Numbered from the stretch's first letter, positions 44,060 through 52,015 are shown. The stretch is 64,000 bases of DNA from Streptomyces asiaticus (GCF_018138715.1 NZ_JAGSHX010000006.1:1550001-1614000), one strand, 5' to 3'. Numbers and translations are program-made. Notes: generated from the sequence alone by a model not told the origin.

Positions 44060-44267
44060 CCACGCGGTGAGCGTGCGGCTGGGGACCGACGGCCCGATGC
44101 TGATCGAGGGACCGGTCGAGATCACCCTGCCCGATGGCAGCGTGGTGCGCTCCGACCGCTTCATGGCGGCCGTGTGCCTGTGCGGCCGCAGCGCGCGCTA
44201 CCCGTGGTGCGACACCAGCCACCGCCGCAGGCCGCCGAGGTCACGGCGCGGGGCGGACCCGGAGTAA
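44040..44267 (+). CDS. CDGSH-type 2Fe-2S protein
   Basis: 75 residues. The cluster motif is CLCGRSARYPWCDTSH, giving the three Cys and one His ligands of the mitoNEET/CDGSH fold. The N-terminal half (MLIEGPVEITLPDGSVVRSD) is the usual beta strand lead-in. It probably carries a redox-labile cluster for electron or cluster transfer. It overlaps the methyltransferase by 20 bp and starts with GTG, so expression is coupled. Confidence 0.9.
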   Translation: MPNDTCDHAVSVRLGTDGPMLIEGPVEITLPDGSVVRSDRFMAAVCLCGRSARYPWCDTSHRRRPPRSRRGADPE

Positions 44268-44333
44268 CCGCTCTCCGGACAGTGCGCGATCATCCGACGT
44301 CTGGACCATGTCGGGCAGGGGCACTCATCACGG

Positions 44334-45323
44334 ATGCGCTGTGGAGTGCTCGACATCGGATCCCGTACCGTCCATCTCAAGATCGCCGACCTGTTCCCGG
44401 GCAGACCCCCGGAGCCGGTGACCTCGTGGAAACAGCCGGTCCGGCTGGCCGACGCGACCGATCGCCAGGGGGTGATCCCCCGCGAGGCGATCCGGTCCCT
44501 GGTCGGCGCCGTCACCGCGAGTGCCGCGGCCGCGTCCGCCCACCACGTCGACCGCCTGATCCCCTTCGCCACCTCGGCGGTGCGCGACGCGACCAACCGG
44601 GACGCGGTGCTCGACGAGATCGAGGCCGCCACCGGTATCCGCGTGGGTTTCATGAGCGGCGTGGAGGAGGCACGGCTGACGTTCCGGGCGGTGCGCGGCT
44701 GGCTCGGCTGGTCGGCGGGGCGGATACTGCTCCTCGACATCGGCGGTGGCTCCCTGGAGATCGCCTGCGGAAGCGGCACGTACCCCGCCCTCGCCATCTC
44801 CCTGCCGCTGGGAGCCGACCGGCTCACCCGCCACCATCTGCCCGATGCCACACCAGTGCGGAAGCGGGACGTCAAGGCGTTGCGCCGGCACGTACGCGCC
44901 GCCCTCGGACAGGCCACCGCCGAACTGCGCGCACAGCCCGCGCCCCTCTCCTGTGTCGCCACGTCCAGCACGTTCGCCCAGCTGGCCCGCCTCGCCGGAA
45001 CCCCGCGGCCCGGCGACGGTCTGCCCGCGGTCCACAGTCTCAGCCGTAAGGAGCTGGTGCCCTGGGTGTCACGGCTGGCGGTCAAAACGGACGGGCAGCG
45101 AGCGAAGCTGCGCGGCATCTCCGCCTCCAGGGCGCGTCAATGCCTGGCCGGTGCCATCGTCGCGGAGGCCACCATGGACGTCATGGCGGTGAAACGGCTC
45201 ACCATCTGCCCATGGGCCCTGCGCGAGGGCGTTCTGCTCGACCATCTCGCCCGCCTCGAGGGCGAACATTCGGAGTTCATGACCGCGCCGCGCGCCCTCC
45301 ACGCGCTCACCCGGGAGGCGTAA
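44334..45323 (+). CDS. Ppx/GppA-family phosphatase
   Basis: 329 residues of the actin-like ASKHA fold. Phosphate 1 GVLDIGSRTVHLKIAD; phosphate 2 LLLDIGGGSLEIACGSG; ATSAVRDATNRDAVL and FMSGVEEARLTFRAVRGWLG between them. Exopolyphosphatase or pppGpp phosphatase activity is expected. It is the short type without a C-terminal HD domain. It lies 66 bp after the CDGSH gene on the same strand and may be in the same transcript. Confidence 0.9.
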   Translation: MRCGVLDIGSRTVHLKIADLFPGRPPEPVTSWKQPVRLADATDRQGVIPREAIRSLVGAVTASAAAASAHHVDRLIPFATSAVRDATNRDAVLDEIEAATGIRVGFMSGVEEARLTFRAVRGWLGWSAGRILLLDIGGGSLEIACGSGTYPALAISLPLGADRLTRHHLPDATPVRKRDVKALRRHVRAALGQATAELRAQPAPLSCVATSSTFAQLARLAGTPRPGDGLPAVHSLSRKELVPWVSRLAVKTDGQRAKLRGISASRARQCLAGAIVAEATMDVMAVKRLTICPWALREGVLLDHLARLEGEHSEFMTAPRALHALTREA

Positions 45324-45454
45324 CCGATGCGCTCGGAACGGTATTGCAGCGGCGCGCGGCGCTCACCGTTCCCGCGTCACGGTCATTGCGGACGCTCTAC
45401 GCACTCGATGCCGTGGGGCGGCCCGCCACGGCGCGCGGCTGATATCGCCGGTAG

Positions 45455-45541
45455 AATTCCCCCTACGGCGAGTTGGGCATTCCGGACACGGTACGCGGCG
45501 TGGCATCGGACCTCTACGAGCTGCTGGAGGGTCTCAAGTGA
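45455..45541 (+). pseudogene. C-terminal tail of a lost gene coupled to the GH65 remnant
   Basis: The frame reads GELGIPDTVRGVASDLYELL then EGLK and TGA, overlapping the GTG of the GH65 remnant (GTGA). In many genomes a HAD beta-phosphoglucomutase precedes GH65 in this way. The tail is too short to prove that identity. Confidence 0.35.
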
Positions 45542-45810
45542 TCAGCCACCATGCCCATGCCGTCGAGCCGTGGTGTCTGCGCGAGACCGAGCTCAACCTG
45601 GACGTACTGGCTCAGAGCGAATCCGTCTTCTCGGTGTCCAACGGGCATGTCGGCTGGCGCGGCAACCTCGGCGAGGGCGAGCCGCACGTCCTGCCCGGCA
45701 GCTATCTCAACGGTGTGCACGAGCAGCATCCGCTGCCGTACGCGGAGGGCGGTTACGGGTTCCCCGAGTCCGGCCAACCGCCGGGCCGGCGGCCCGAACC
45801 ACGCCGCTGA
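45538..45810 (+). pseudogene. N-terminal remnant of a GH65 glycoside phosphorylase/hydrolase
   Basis: The first 80 residues are a textbook GH65 N-terminal domain: VEPWCLRETELNLDVLAQSE, VFSVSNGHVGWRGNLGEGEP and HVLPGSYLNGVHEQHPLPYA. The frame then leaves the family after GFPESGQ and stops at 90 residues; intact GH65 proteins are about 780. GH65 enzymes act on trehalose, maltose or kojibiose. The remaining 700 residues are missing from the window. Confidence 0.85.
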
Positions 45811-45883
45811 CGCCCGAACCGCACCCGGCAACGCCGCGTCCGAAGCCCGCCAGCGCGCCTGAACGAAGGAGCCCACCGCCGTG

Positions 45884-45994
45884 TTACGCACCCGCCTCCG
45901 CGGCGCGCGTGGCTCTGCGCGCCGCCACGGCGGCGAGCGAGGAGAGCGCCGCGGCGGCGAGCAGGACCGCCTCGAATGCCCGCGCCGCGCGGAG
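45884..45994 (-). pseudogene. Last membrane helix of an MFS transporter
   Basis: The minus strand reads LRAARAFEAVLLAAAALSSL then AAVAARRATRAAEAGA and TAA. This is the final helix and tail typical of MFS efflux proteins. Nothing upstream of it belongs to such a gene. With the GH65 piece it fills the 738-bp gap 45324-46061, which has no intact gene. Confidence 0.4.
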
Positions 45995-46061
45995 GAGGGG
46001 ACCTGATCCGGTACGGCATCGAGCCGTGGCGCGGCGGAGCGACGCATCCGCCGGGGACCGG

Positions 46062-46778
46062 TCACAGGGTGAGCAGTTCCTCGTGGAACCCGCCGAACCC
46101 CCGCTCCCGGTCGATGAGGTGGATCTCCAGGATCCAGTGGCAGCGGCGCCCGGTCTTGTCGGTGCGCCGCAGCGGTGTGCCGTTGGCGGGCGTGATGTAC
46201 GACTCCACGTCCGCGCCGTCGATCGTCTCGTGCGGGAACTCCCCGACCAGGTGCCCCGCGTGCCAGCCGCCCAGCCCCCAGCCGGCCTCGGCGGCCAAAC
46301 GGCCGACCTCGGCGTGCAACCGCTCGCCGGTGATGTCCGGGTCGCCCTCGAAGAAGGTCTTCCCGGCGGCGAACACCCTGGGCAGATCGTCCCGCAGCCG
46401 GTGCTTGGCCGGGTCGTCGCCGAGGACGAACGTCCTTCCGAAGTCGGCCTCGTACTCTTCGAAGATCGGCCCGAAGTCGGCGAACGCGATGTCGTCCGTA
46501 CCGATCACCCGGTCCGGCGGATTCTCCCGGTACGGCAGGAGGGTGTTCGGCCCCGAGCGCACGATCCGTTTGTGCCAGTGCCGGGTCGTACCGAACATCT
46601 CGTTCGCCAGGTCCCGGATCCGGTCACTGACCGCCCGCTCCCCCTCCCCCGGCGCCACCAGCCCGCGCTCCTCGATCTCCGCGAAGAGCCGCGCGGCCTT
46701 CGCCTGGGCATCCACCAACCGTGCCGCGCGGGTGCGTTCGTCGTCCGCCATATCCGCCATGGGCTCGTACCTAGCCAT
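46062..46778 (-). CDS. M24-family metallopeptidase-like protein (Xaa-Pro peptidase/creatinase fold)
   Basis: 238 residues. Pita-bread fold pieces: DDIAFADFGPIFEEYEADFG with the metal Asp pair (FADFGP, ADFGRTF), GGWHAGHLVGEFPHET with metal His, and CHWILEIHLIDRERGFGGFH with a Glu. It lacks the N-terminal domain of aminopeptidase P, and relatives are annotated as M24 family peptidases. ATG 46778 lies about 10 nt after GAGGGAAG; a TTG at 46796 is possible. It is divergent from the GAF-ANTAR gene. Confidence 0.83.
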   Translation of the reverse strand: MARYEPMADMADDERTRAARLVDAQAKAARLFAEIEERGLVAPGEGERAVSDRIRDLANEMFGTTRHWHKRIVRSGPNTLLPYRENPPDRVIGTDDIAFADFGPIFEEYEADFGRTFVLGDDPAKHRLRDDLPRVFAAGKTFFEGDPDITGERLHAEVGRLAAEAGWGLGGWHAGHLVGEFPHETIDGADVESYITPANGTPLRRTDKTGRRCHWILEIHLIDRERGFGGFHEELLTL

Positions 46779-47019
46779 CTGGATCACTTCCCTCAACGCG
46801 ATGCGTGCTCACCAGCCGCCGCTGTGCGAATGTGCTCGCTCACGTGTTCCACGGAACACAAAGTGGTACTCGCACGGTCGTAAGAGGCCATGCTGCGTCG
46901 TCCGACACCGGCGTCAGGTGGTGGTCGCACCGGAGGTGTCCTTCGGACGTGGATTCCGTTGCCCCGGTGGCACGTCACGATGCCGACCGAGAGGCTGCGG
47001 GCCTTGTGAAGGGATCCCT

Positions 47020-47745
47020 ATGAGCGTCGACGACGCGTACGACGGCAGCGACATCACGCAGTGGCTGCTGGAAACCGACTCACTCGAAGACTTCCTACAG
47101 ACACTGGCCGACGCGGCCCTGGCGTTGTCCCGCGCCCAGGGCGCCGGCCTCACCCTGCAACGGGATGGCCGGCCCCTGACCGTGGTCAGCTCCGGTACCG
47201 CGGCACCGGATCTGGACGAGAAGCAGTACGGCCAGGACGACGGCCCCTGTCTGCAAGCGCTGCGCACCGGAGAGGAACTCCTCATCGACGACATGCTCGC
47301 GGAGACCAGGTGGGGCGACTACCCCGCCTACGCCGTCGCCTGCGGGATGCGTTCGTCCCTCTCCCTGCCGATAGCCCCCCGCACCCACACCACCGGCGCT
47401 CTCAACCTGTACGCCGCCCCGCCGGAGGCGTACGCACAGGCCGATCTCACCTCCTTGCGCTCACTCGCCGCTCAGGCGACCGGCGCCATCGCTCTGGCCC
47501 AGCGCATCGCCGACACACAGGAATTCGCCGGTCAGCTGCAAGGCGCCATGGCACACCGCAGCGTCATCGACCAGGCCCTCGGCGTCATCATGGGCCAGCG
47601 CCGGTGCACCGCGCAGGAGGCCTTCGGCATCCTGCGCTCCGCCTCCCAGCACCGCAACATCAAACTCCGCGAGCTGTGCACCGAGCTGATCACCAGCCTC
47701 ACCGGCCAGCCCCCCACCGCACCCGAGCTGCGCCGACGCCCCTGA
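47020..47745 (+). CDS. GAF-ANTAR RNA-binding antiterminator-type regulator
   Basis: 241 residues. GAF domain at about 20-165 (ALALSRAQGAGLTLQRDGRP, DDGPCLQALRTGEELLIDDM, GMRSSLSLPIAP), then ANTAR at 178-232 (SVIDQALGVIMGQRRCTAQE, AFGILRSASQHRNIKLRELC). ANTAR proteins bind paired hexaloop RNA hairpins and prevent termination; GAF presumably senses a signal. ATG 47020 follows GAAGGGATCCCT; the long upstream frame is not coding. Target RNA is unknown. Confidence 0.92.
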   Translation: MSVDDAYDGSDITQWLLETDSLEDFLQTLADAALALSRAQGAGLTLQRDGRPLTVVSSGTAAPDLDEKQYGQDDGPCLQALRTGEELLIDDMLAETRWGDYPAYAVACGMRSSLSLPIAPRTHTTGALNLYAAPPEAYAQADLTSLRSLAAQATGAIALAQRIADTQEFAGQLQGAMAHRSVIDQALGVIMGQRRCTAQEAFGILRSASQHRNIKLRELCTELITSLTGQPPTAPELRRRP

Positions 47746-47776
47746 GCCATCGGGCGTGGCAGCCACGGCCGTGCGG

Positions 47777-48547
47777 CTACCCGACGCGGTCCAGTGACGC
47801 CCAGAAGCGGGTGAGAACCTCGGCACCACGGCGCGGGTCATGCGTCATCCACCAGTGGCCCAGCCCGTCGAGGACCTCCACTCCGGCACCGGCCCGGAGC
47901 GCGCCGCGGCGTCGCTGCTCGACGGTCCCGACCACGTGGTCCTCGGTGGCGAGCACCACGAGCCCCGGCCGCTGGGCCGCGTTCTCCAGGTCCCGGCCGA
48001 GTTCGTTCATCACCGGCCGCGTGGCGGAGGTGTAGAGCGCGATCACGGCCCGGCCCATCGCCTCGTTCTGGCCCTCGGCGACCCGCTCGGCCACCGCCTC
48101 GCCCATCCCCCGCTCGACGAGCGTCGCGATCCGCCGCTCGAGGGGCGCGCCGAAGCGTTCGGCCACATCGGCCTCGCCGACTCCCGGTGTCTGCCACCGC
48201 TGGGCGAGCTCATGCCAGACGTAGTCGGGATCGTAGACCCCGATCGTGTCGCTGACCCAGCTGCGTACGAGGTCCGGGCTGCTCATCACCGCGTTGAGGA
48301 CGTGTCCGCCGCCCCAGTCGTGACCCACCAGGTCGACGGGCTCGGCGAAGCGTGTCAGCTCGCCGATCAGCCAGTCGCGATACTCGTGGACGGTCGCCCC
48401 GAATCCGTCCGGCAGCGGAGCGCCGAACCCGGGCGGGGACAGCCGGATCAGGTCGGCCGGGGCCGCACCGGCGGCCTCCAGTTCGGCGACCAGCAGATCC
48501 CAGACGGCCGCCGTCTCGGGATTGCCGTGCACGAAGACCGCGGGCAT
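47777..48547 (-). CDS. Alpha/beta hydrolase with Asp nucleophile (haloalkane dehalogenase/epoxide hydrolase type)
   Basis: 256 residues. Opening PAVFVHGNPETAAVWDLLVA with the HGNP oxyanion motif; nucleophile elbow DLVGHDWGGGHVLNAVMSS carries Asp in place of Ser; late His in LDGLGHWWMTHDPR. This is the layout of dehalogenases, epoxide hydrolases and fluoroacetate dehalogenases. The start codon overlaps the upstream DUF1330 stop (TGATG), so the two are coupled. Confidence 0.85.
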   Translation of the reverse strand: MPAVFVHGNPETAAVWDLLVAELEAAGAAPADLIRLSPPGFGAPLPDGFGATVHEYRDWLIGELTRFAEPVDLVGHDWGGGHVLNAVMSSPDLVRSWVSDTIGVYDPDYVWHELAQRWQTPGVGEADVAERFGAPLERRIATLVERGMGEAVAERVAEGQNEAMGRAVIALYTSATRPVMNELGRDLENAAQRPGLVVLATEDHVVGTVEQRRRGALRAGAGVEVLDGLGHWWMTHDPRRGAEVLTRFWASLDRVG

Positions 48548-48927
48548 CAGATCACACTGCCCTGGAGCGGCACGGTGGGTTGCAGGACCGATTCCACCAG
48601 CGCCTCGGCGCGGAGATGGGCCACCGCCTGATAGTCGGGGTCCCGGGCCATGTCGACGAACGCCTGGCGGCTGGGGTAGCGCACCAGGAGCACCGTGTCC
48701 CACGCCTGCCCGTCCTCGGCGACCAGGGCACGACCGCCGTCCCCCAGGTACTCCACCCGCAGTCCGTACCGCCCGTGGATCTCCCGGCCCAGCGCCTCCG
48801 TGTAGCGCTGGTAGCTCTCGCGGCCACCGTCCGGGCGGAACCGCAGCAGGTTCAGCATCACCACGGGGCCGCCGGGGTCCTCGGCCAGCAGGGTGTCGAG
48901 GGCCCGCTCATCCATATCGATCATCAA
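48547..48927 (-). CDS. DUF1330 domain protein
   Basis: 126 residues of the dimeric alpha/beta-barrel DUF1330 fold: GGPVVMLNLLRFRPDGGRES, YLGDGGRALVAEDGQAWDTV, LLVRYPSRQAFVDMARDPDY. Molecular function is not known; relatives often sit with hydrolases. It heads a two-gene unit with the alpha/beta hydrolase. A palindrome at 48959-48980 lies just upstream. Confidence 0.88.
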   Translation of the reverse strand: MMIDMDERALDTLLAEDPGGPVVMLNLLRFRPDGGRESYQRYTEALGREIHGRYGLRVEYLGDGGRALVAEDGQAWDTVLLVRYPSRQAFVDMARDPDYQAVAHLRAEALVESVLQPTVPLQGSVI

Positions 48928-48958
48928 AGCCTCCTTCTGGATGGTGAGCAGCGTATAA

Positions 48959-48980
48959 ACTTGTTAGCCAACATGCAAGT
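48959..48980. promoter_or_regulatory. Operator-like palindrome upstream of DUF1330/hydrolase unit
   Basis: ACTTG-N12-CAAGT in an AT-rich stretch, 32 bp upstream of the DUF1330 start. It resembles a TetR/MarR-type site. No regulator gene lies next to it; the adjoining DNA is decayed. Confidence 0.45.
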
Positions 48981-49032
48981 AAGTTAGGCCAGGGTCAGCC
49001 GGGGCGGCCGAGCCCGCGACACAGAACGCAGT

Positions 49033-49064
49033 CCGCGCCACGCGGCGGGGCCCGCGCCACGCGG
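49033..49064. repeat. 13-bp palindromic direct repeat, 19-bp period
   Basis: CCGCGCCACGCGG occurs at 49033-49045 and 49052-49064. Each copy is itself a short palindrome (CCGCG/CGCGG). It lies in decayed DNA before the alkaline phosphatase fragment. Confidence 0.6.
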
Positions 49065-49149
49065 TGGAAAGGGAAGCGGGGCCAAGGCATTCCCACCGGT
49101 TCACCAATTGCTGATGGTTTGGGGTCCGTTGGCATCAGCACCTGTCTCC

Positions 49150-49341
49150 TGACCCGTAAAGAACGTCATCCTGCTGATCGGTGACGGCATGGGTGACTCG
49201 GAGATGACGCTGGCCCGTGACTACACGGTCGGGGCCGACGGCCGGCTGAACCTGGACAAGTTCCCGCTCACCGGCGCCTACACCACCTACGCGGTCCACG
49301 CCGACGGCACCCCGGACTACGTCACCGACTCCGCCGCCAGC
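49150..49341 (+). pseudogene. Alkaline phosphatase (PhoA-type) internal fragment
   Basis: The frame opens with [20 protein letters not shown], containing the metal-binding GDGMGD motif, and continues through [20 protein letters not shown] to DYVTDSAAS, where the phosphorylated Ser motif begins. It then breaks into unrelated sequence. About 64 residues of a roughly 450-residue enzyme remain, with no start or signal peptide. Confidence 0.8.
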
Positions 49342-49419
49342 GTCCGCGAGGCCCAGAGCCCCGAGTTCGCTGTGATGATGCGGCTCCCGGCGGCCCCGCA
49401 GCGGATTGTCCGGGCGGAC

Positions 49420-49654
49420 CAGTCTGGCCCGAGGTCCTGCGGGTCGACTGGCGCACCGCACGGCACCTGACGTTCGGGCACGGCCTCCATGTCTGTCTCG
49501 GCGCCCGGCTGGCCAGGTCCAGACGCGCATCGCTCTGGAGGAACTGATCAGGGTCGCTCCCCATCTCTCTCTGGAGGCCGACCCCGCAGATCTCGGCTAC
49601 CGCCCGCCCGAGGCGGTGGTGCGCGGACCGACCTCCCTCCCGGTCTCCTGGTGA
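49420..49654 (+). pseudogene. Cytochrome P450 C-terminal fragment with frameshift
   Basis: The first part reads [20 protein letters not shown] then HVCLGARLAR, which is the heme-binding loop with the axial Cys. A frame change after LAR leads into VQTRIALEELIRVAPHLSLE and a normal P450 end (GPTSLPVSW). At least one indel separates the two frames. The rest of the gene is absent and its 5' side abuts the phosphatase fragment. Confidence 0.85.
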
Positions 49655-49681
49655 GTGGACTGCACGCGGTTGGTGCTCCTC

Positions 49682-49705
49682 AGCCCCCGGCAGCCGCCGG
49701 GGGCT
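49682..49705 (+). terminator. Terminator of the former P450 gene
   Basis: AGCCCCCGGC-AGCC-GCCGGGGGCT, a perfect 10-bp stem 27 bp after the P450 stop, followed by TCGTCGT. It probably survived with the gene end. Confidence 0.7.
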
Positions 49706-49903
49706 TCGTCGTGCTGCCCGGAGGCCACCGTGCCCACCTTCGACACTCTCCCCGCTTCACCACCGGCCTCCAGCGCCTCGCCCCCGCCCGGCGCAGCCGC
49801 TTCCGCCGTGTCGTCCTCGGCGCCTTCGTCCCGGACTTTACGCACCGGCCTCTTCCGGCCCGGCCTGCGCGAAGCGCGCGAGTTCGCGGAATCCTGAAGC
49901 GCG

Positions 49904-49975
49904 AGCACCTGGAACCCGTGCACCCGTGCACCCGTGCCGAGTTGATGGGTCGGGGACGCACGGGTTCCAGGTGCT
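49904..49975. repeat. Perfect 18-bp inverted repeat with internal CCCGTGCA tandem repeats
   Basis: AGCACCTGGAACCCGTGC at 49904-49921 and its exact complement at 49958-49975, spacer 36 bp. The left arm runs into three tandem copies of ACCCGTGC. It could be a recombinase or resolvase site, a mobile-element remnant or a transcriptional hairpin. The surrounding 49706-50403 holds no gene I can support: the minus-strand frame from 50106 looks non-coding. Confidence 0.6.
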
Positions 49976-50376
49976 TGCGGTGGTCGCGGCCCGCTCCGGG
50001 CCTTCGCGTTGCGTGGAGGGGGGCAGGCGCAGCAGTCGCCGCCTGGCCGGCATCCGCAGGTGTCGGTGGTCTGCTCTGTGCTGCGCTGCGTGGTGCTCAT
50101 GTTCATGACCTACTTCAATTGCGGCCGGAGCGAAGCCACCTCCGCACGAGCACGCCCCCGTAGCGCACCGGTGCCTGACCGGCCGGCTCCCTGGCCCGCG
50201 GGGGCAGGGGCAAAGCGGGCCCGGCCGTCCGGTGCGACGGCCCGGCCGACCATGCGCGGCGCCCCGTCGGGGTCCCCGGCGGCCGGTCCGCGCGCCTCAC
50301 ACCGGCCCTCGACAGGACGGGACTGATCGAAATGTTCCCGGGCTCGTAGGGTCAACGGGGTTGGCTGCAAAGCGAA

Positions 50377-50410
50377 GAGCAGTCTCAGCGGCGCTGAGCA
50401 GTCTCAGCGG
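50377..50410. repeat. 15-bp direct repeat at the 3' end of the NmrA-like gene, 19-bp period
   Basis: GAGCAGTCTCAGCGG occurs at 50377-50391 and 50396-50410. The second copy includes the stop codon of the gene at 50404, so the gene's 3' end was duplicated. Confidence 0.6.
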
Positions 50411-51243
50411 AACGCGTCGACATTGCGGGCGGCCCAGTCGGCGAAGGGGCGCGGGGCGCGGCCGAGGACCCGCTGGACGTCCGGGCTGACGCGCAGCTCG
50501 GACGGGCTCGGGGAACCAAGGATGTCCAGAGTGTCGTCGGCGAGCTCCGCCGGCATGCTCTGGGTCATGGCGGCCTTGGCCTCGTCGCGGGTGAGCTCGT
50601 GAAACGTCACTGGCGAGCCCAGCGCGGCGGCGATGGCCTCCGCCTGCTGGCGCGGAGTGATCACCTCCGGGCCGGTCAGCTCGTAGACGCCGCCGGTGTG
50701 CCGGTCATCCAGCAGGCAGGCCGCCGCGACCGCGGCAATGTCCGCCGGGTCGATGATCGGCACACCGATGTCGCCGAAGGGCGCGGCGACGACCTGTTGC
50801 GCGCGGACAGACTCGGCCCACCACAGCGCGTTGGAGGCGAAGCCGCCCGGCCGCAGGATGGCCCACTCAAGGCCGGACTCCCGCAGGGTGTCCTCCAGCG
50901 CGCGCATCGCGATCCGCGTTGGGCCGAAGGGCCTGGTCACCACGCCCAACGTGGAGAGCAGGACGACGCGGCGGACCCCGCTGGCCGCAGCTTCGCCGAT
51001 GATGTCGGCAGGGTTGGCTCCAGTGGCGTGCAGGTCGCCGGACAGCAGCAGGAACAGCGCCTTCGCCCCGGCCAGCGCGGGCTTGAGGCCGGCCGGCTCG
51101 GCCAGGTCGGCCGCCAGGTGGCGGACGCCGTCCGGCACCGCCGCCGTGTGCCGGGACACCGCCGTCACCTGCTGGCCCGCCTCGGTCAGCGCCTGCGTCA
51201 ACGGCCGCCCAATATTCCCGGTAGCCCCGGTCACCACGATCAT
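50404..51243 (-). CDS. NmrA/QorB-like NAD(P)H-binding oxidoreductase
   Basis: 279 residues, intact. Rossmann loop VVTGATGNIGRPLTQALTEA; LLSTLGVVTRPFG region; ILRPGGFASNALWWAESVRA; C-terminal part GVYELTGPEVITPRQQAEAI. Members include quinone reductase QorB and redox-sensing NmrA. It is divergent from an HxlR regulator that keeps the conserved N-terminal Cys, matching the QorB/QorR redox-switch arrangement. Function as a quinone reductase is inference. Confidence 0.88.
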   Translation of the reverse strand: MIVVTGATGNIGRPLTQALTEAGQQVTAVSRHTAAVPDGVRHLAADLAEPAGLKPALAGAKALFLLLSGDLHATGANPADIIGEAAASGVRRVVLLSTLGVVTRPFGPTRIAMRALEDTLRESGLEWAILRPGGFASNALWWAESVRAQQVVAAPFGDIGVPIIDPADIAAVAAACLLDDRHTGGVYELTGPEVITPRQQAEAIAAALGSPVTFHELTRDEAKAAMTQSMPAELADDTLDILGSPSPSELRVSPDVQRVLGRAPRPFADWAARNVDAFR

Positions 51244-51302
51244 GATCAGCTCCTTGCTGGATGTCCTCTGAGGTCCTCACGCTAGGAGCGTGGCTAACTT
51301 TT

Positions 51303-51326
51303 GGTAAGGACATACCTTGAGGTAAG
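51303..51326. promoter_or_regulatory. Candidate HxlR operator in the divergent gap
   Basis: GGTAAGGACATACC is a near-palindrome (GGTA/TACC), followed at once by a second half-site GAGGTAAG. It lies 9 bp before the HxlR ATG and 60 bp before the oxidoreductase gene. Confidence 0.55.
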
Positions 51327-51334
51327 CTCATAAC

Positions 51335-51706
51335 ATGGTGGGAGGCGTGCAGCACAGACAGGCCGAGACAGGGGAGCGGTATGACGTGTTTCACACCGAC
51401 TGCCCCGCGCGCGATGTGGTCGACCACGTGACCAGCAGGTGGGGCATCTGGGTGCTGATCTCGTTGCGGAGCAATGACCTCCGGTTCTACGAGCTGCGCG
51501 AGAGCATCCAGGGCATCAGCGAGAAGATGCTCGCCCAGACCCTGCGGGCGCTGGTCCAGGACGGCCTGGTCTGGCGGGAGGTCGAACCGACGACGCCGCC
51601 CCAGGTCACCTACGGGCTGACCGAGTTCGGCCAGGACATCGGCGAGCCGCTGACGACGCTGTTCGACCGGATCACACAGCGGCTGTCGCCGCGCAGCGCG
51701 GGATAG
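51335..51706 (+). CDS. HxlR-family regulator, QorR-like
   Basis: 123 residues. Winged HTH: VVDHVTSRWGIWVLISLRSN, FYELRESIQGISEKMLAQTL, LVQDGLVWREVEPTTPPQVT and YGLTEFGQDIGEPLT. A single Cys in FHTDCPARDVV near residue 23 matches the redox Cys of QorR/HypR. It probably represses the divergent NmrA/QorB-like gene until oxidised by quinones or diamide-like stress. Confidence 0.9.
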   Translation: MVGGVQHRQAETGERYDVFHTDCPARDVVDHVTSRWGIWVLISLRSNDLRFYELRESIQGISEKMLAQTLRALVQDGLVWREVEPTTPPQVTYGLTEFGQDIGEPLTTLFDRITQRLSPRSAG

Positions 51707-51823
51707 CGTGGTACTGGCTGGTGCACATCCGCGACGCGAAGGACGACCTGCTGAGGCAGATATCTTCGCTCTGATCCAACCCCGTCTCTTCAGCGGAATG
51801 GGGTGAGCTGACGCCCTGCCAGT

Positions 51824-51896
51824 AGAAAGGTGTCGCTGACCCGCAAGGAAGCGAGTGTCTACGTCGTATCCGGTGCAGGAGCAAGGACACCTTTCT
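51824..51896. repeat. 73-bp element with 11-bp terminal inverted repeats
   Basis: AGAAAGGTGTC at 51824-51834 and GACACCTTTCT at 51886-51896. It resembles a miniature inverted-repeat remnant or a recombination site, just upstream of the recombinase pseudogene. No coding sequence is seen in 51707-52015. Confidence 0.5.
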
Positions 51897-52015
51897 GGTG
51901 AGCGATGGCCCGGGTGCTGCGGTCGAGTACGGCACATGGCCGGCGAGAGCGGGCCGGGTGCTGATCCAGCCGGCTTCGGCGAGCGCACCGAGGGCGAGCA
52001 CCCGCCCCAGGCGCG

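Noticed and set aside
43357..44070. Plus-strand 237-codon frame over the HemK2-type gene
   Set aside because: Other-frame shadow, Arg/Gly-rich; the true frame has VLDVGTGSG and NPPY.
49655..49897. 80-codon ORF after the P450 remnant
   Set aside because: Starts inside the P450 terminator region, is Pro/Ser/Ala low-complexity, and has no family.
49597..50106. 169-codon minus-strand ORF with a Cys-rich start (CGCRPGGDCCACPP)
   Set aside because: Runs through the 18-bp inverted repeat and the P450 remnant, has no ribosome site or family similarity, and codon use looks random.
51672..52001. 109-codon minus-strand ORF spanning the 73-bp inverted-repeat element, considered as a transposase
   Set aside because: No transposase motifs, mixed composition, and it overlaps the HxlR 3' end and the repeat arms.
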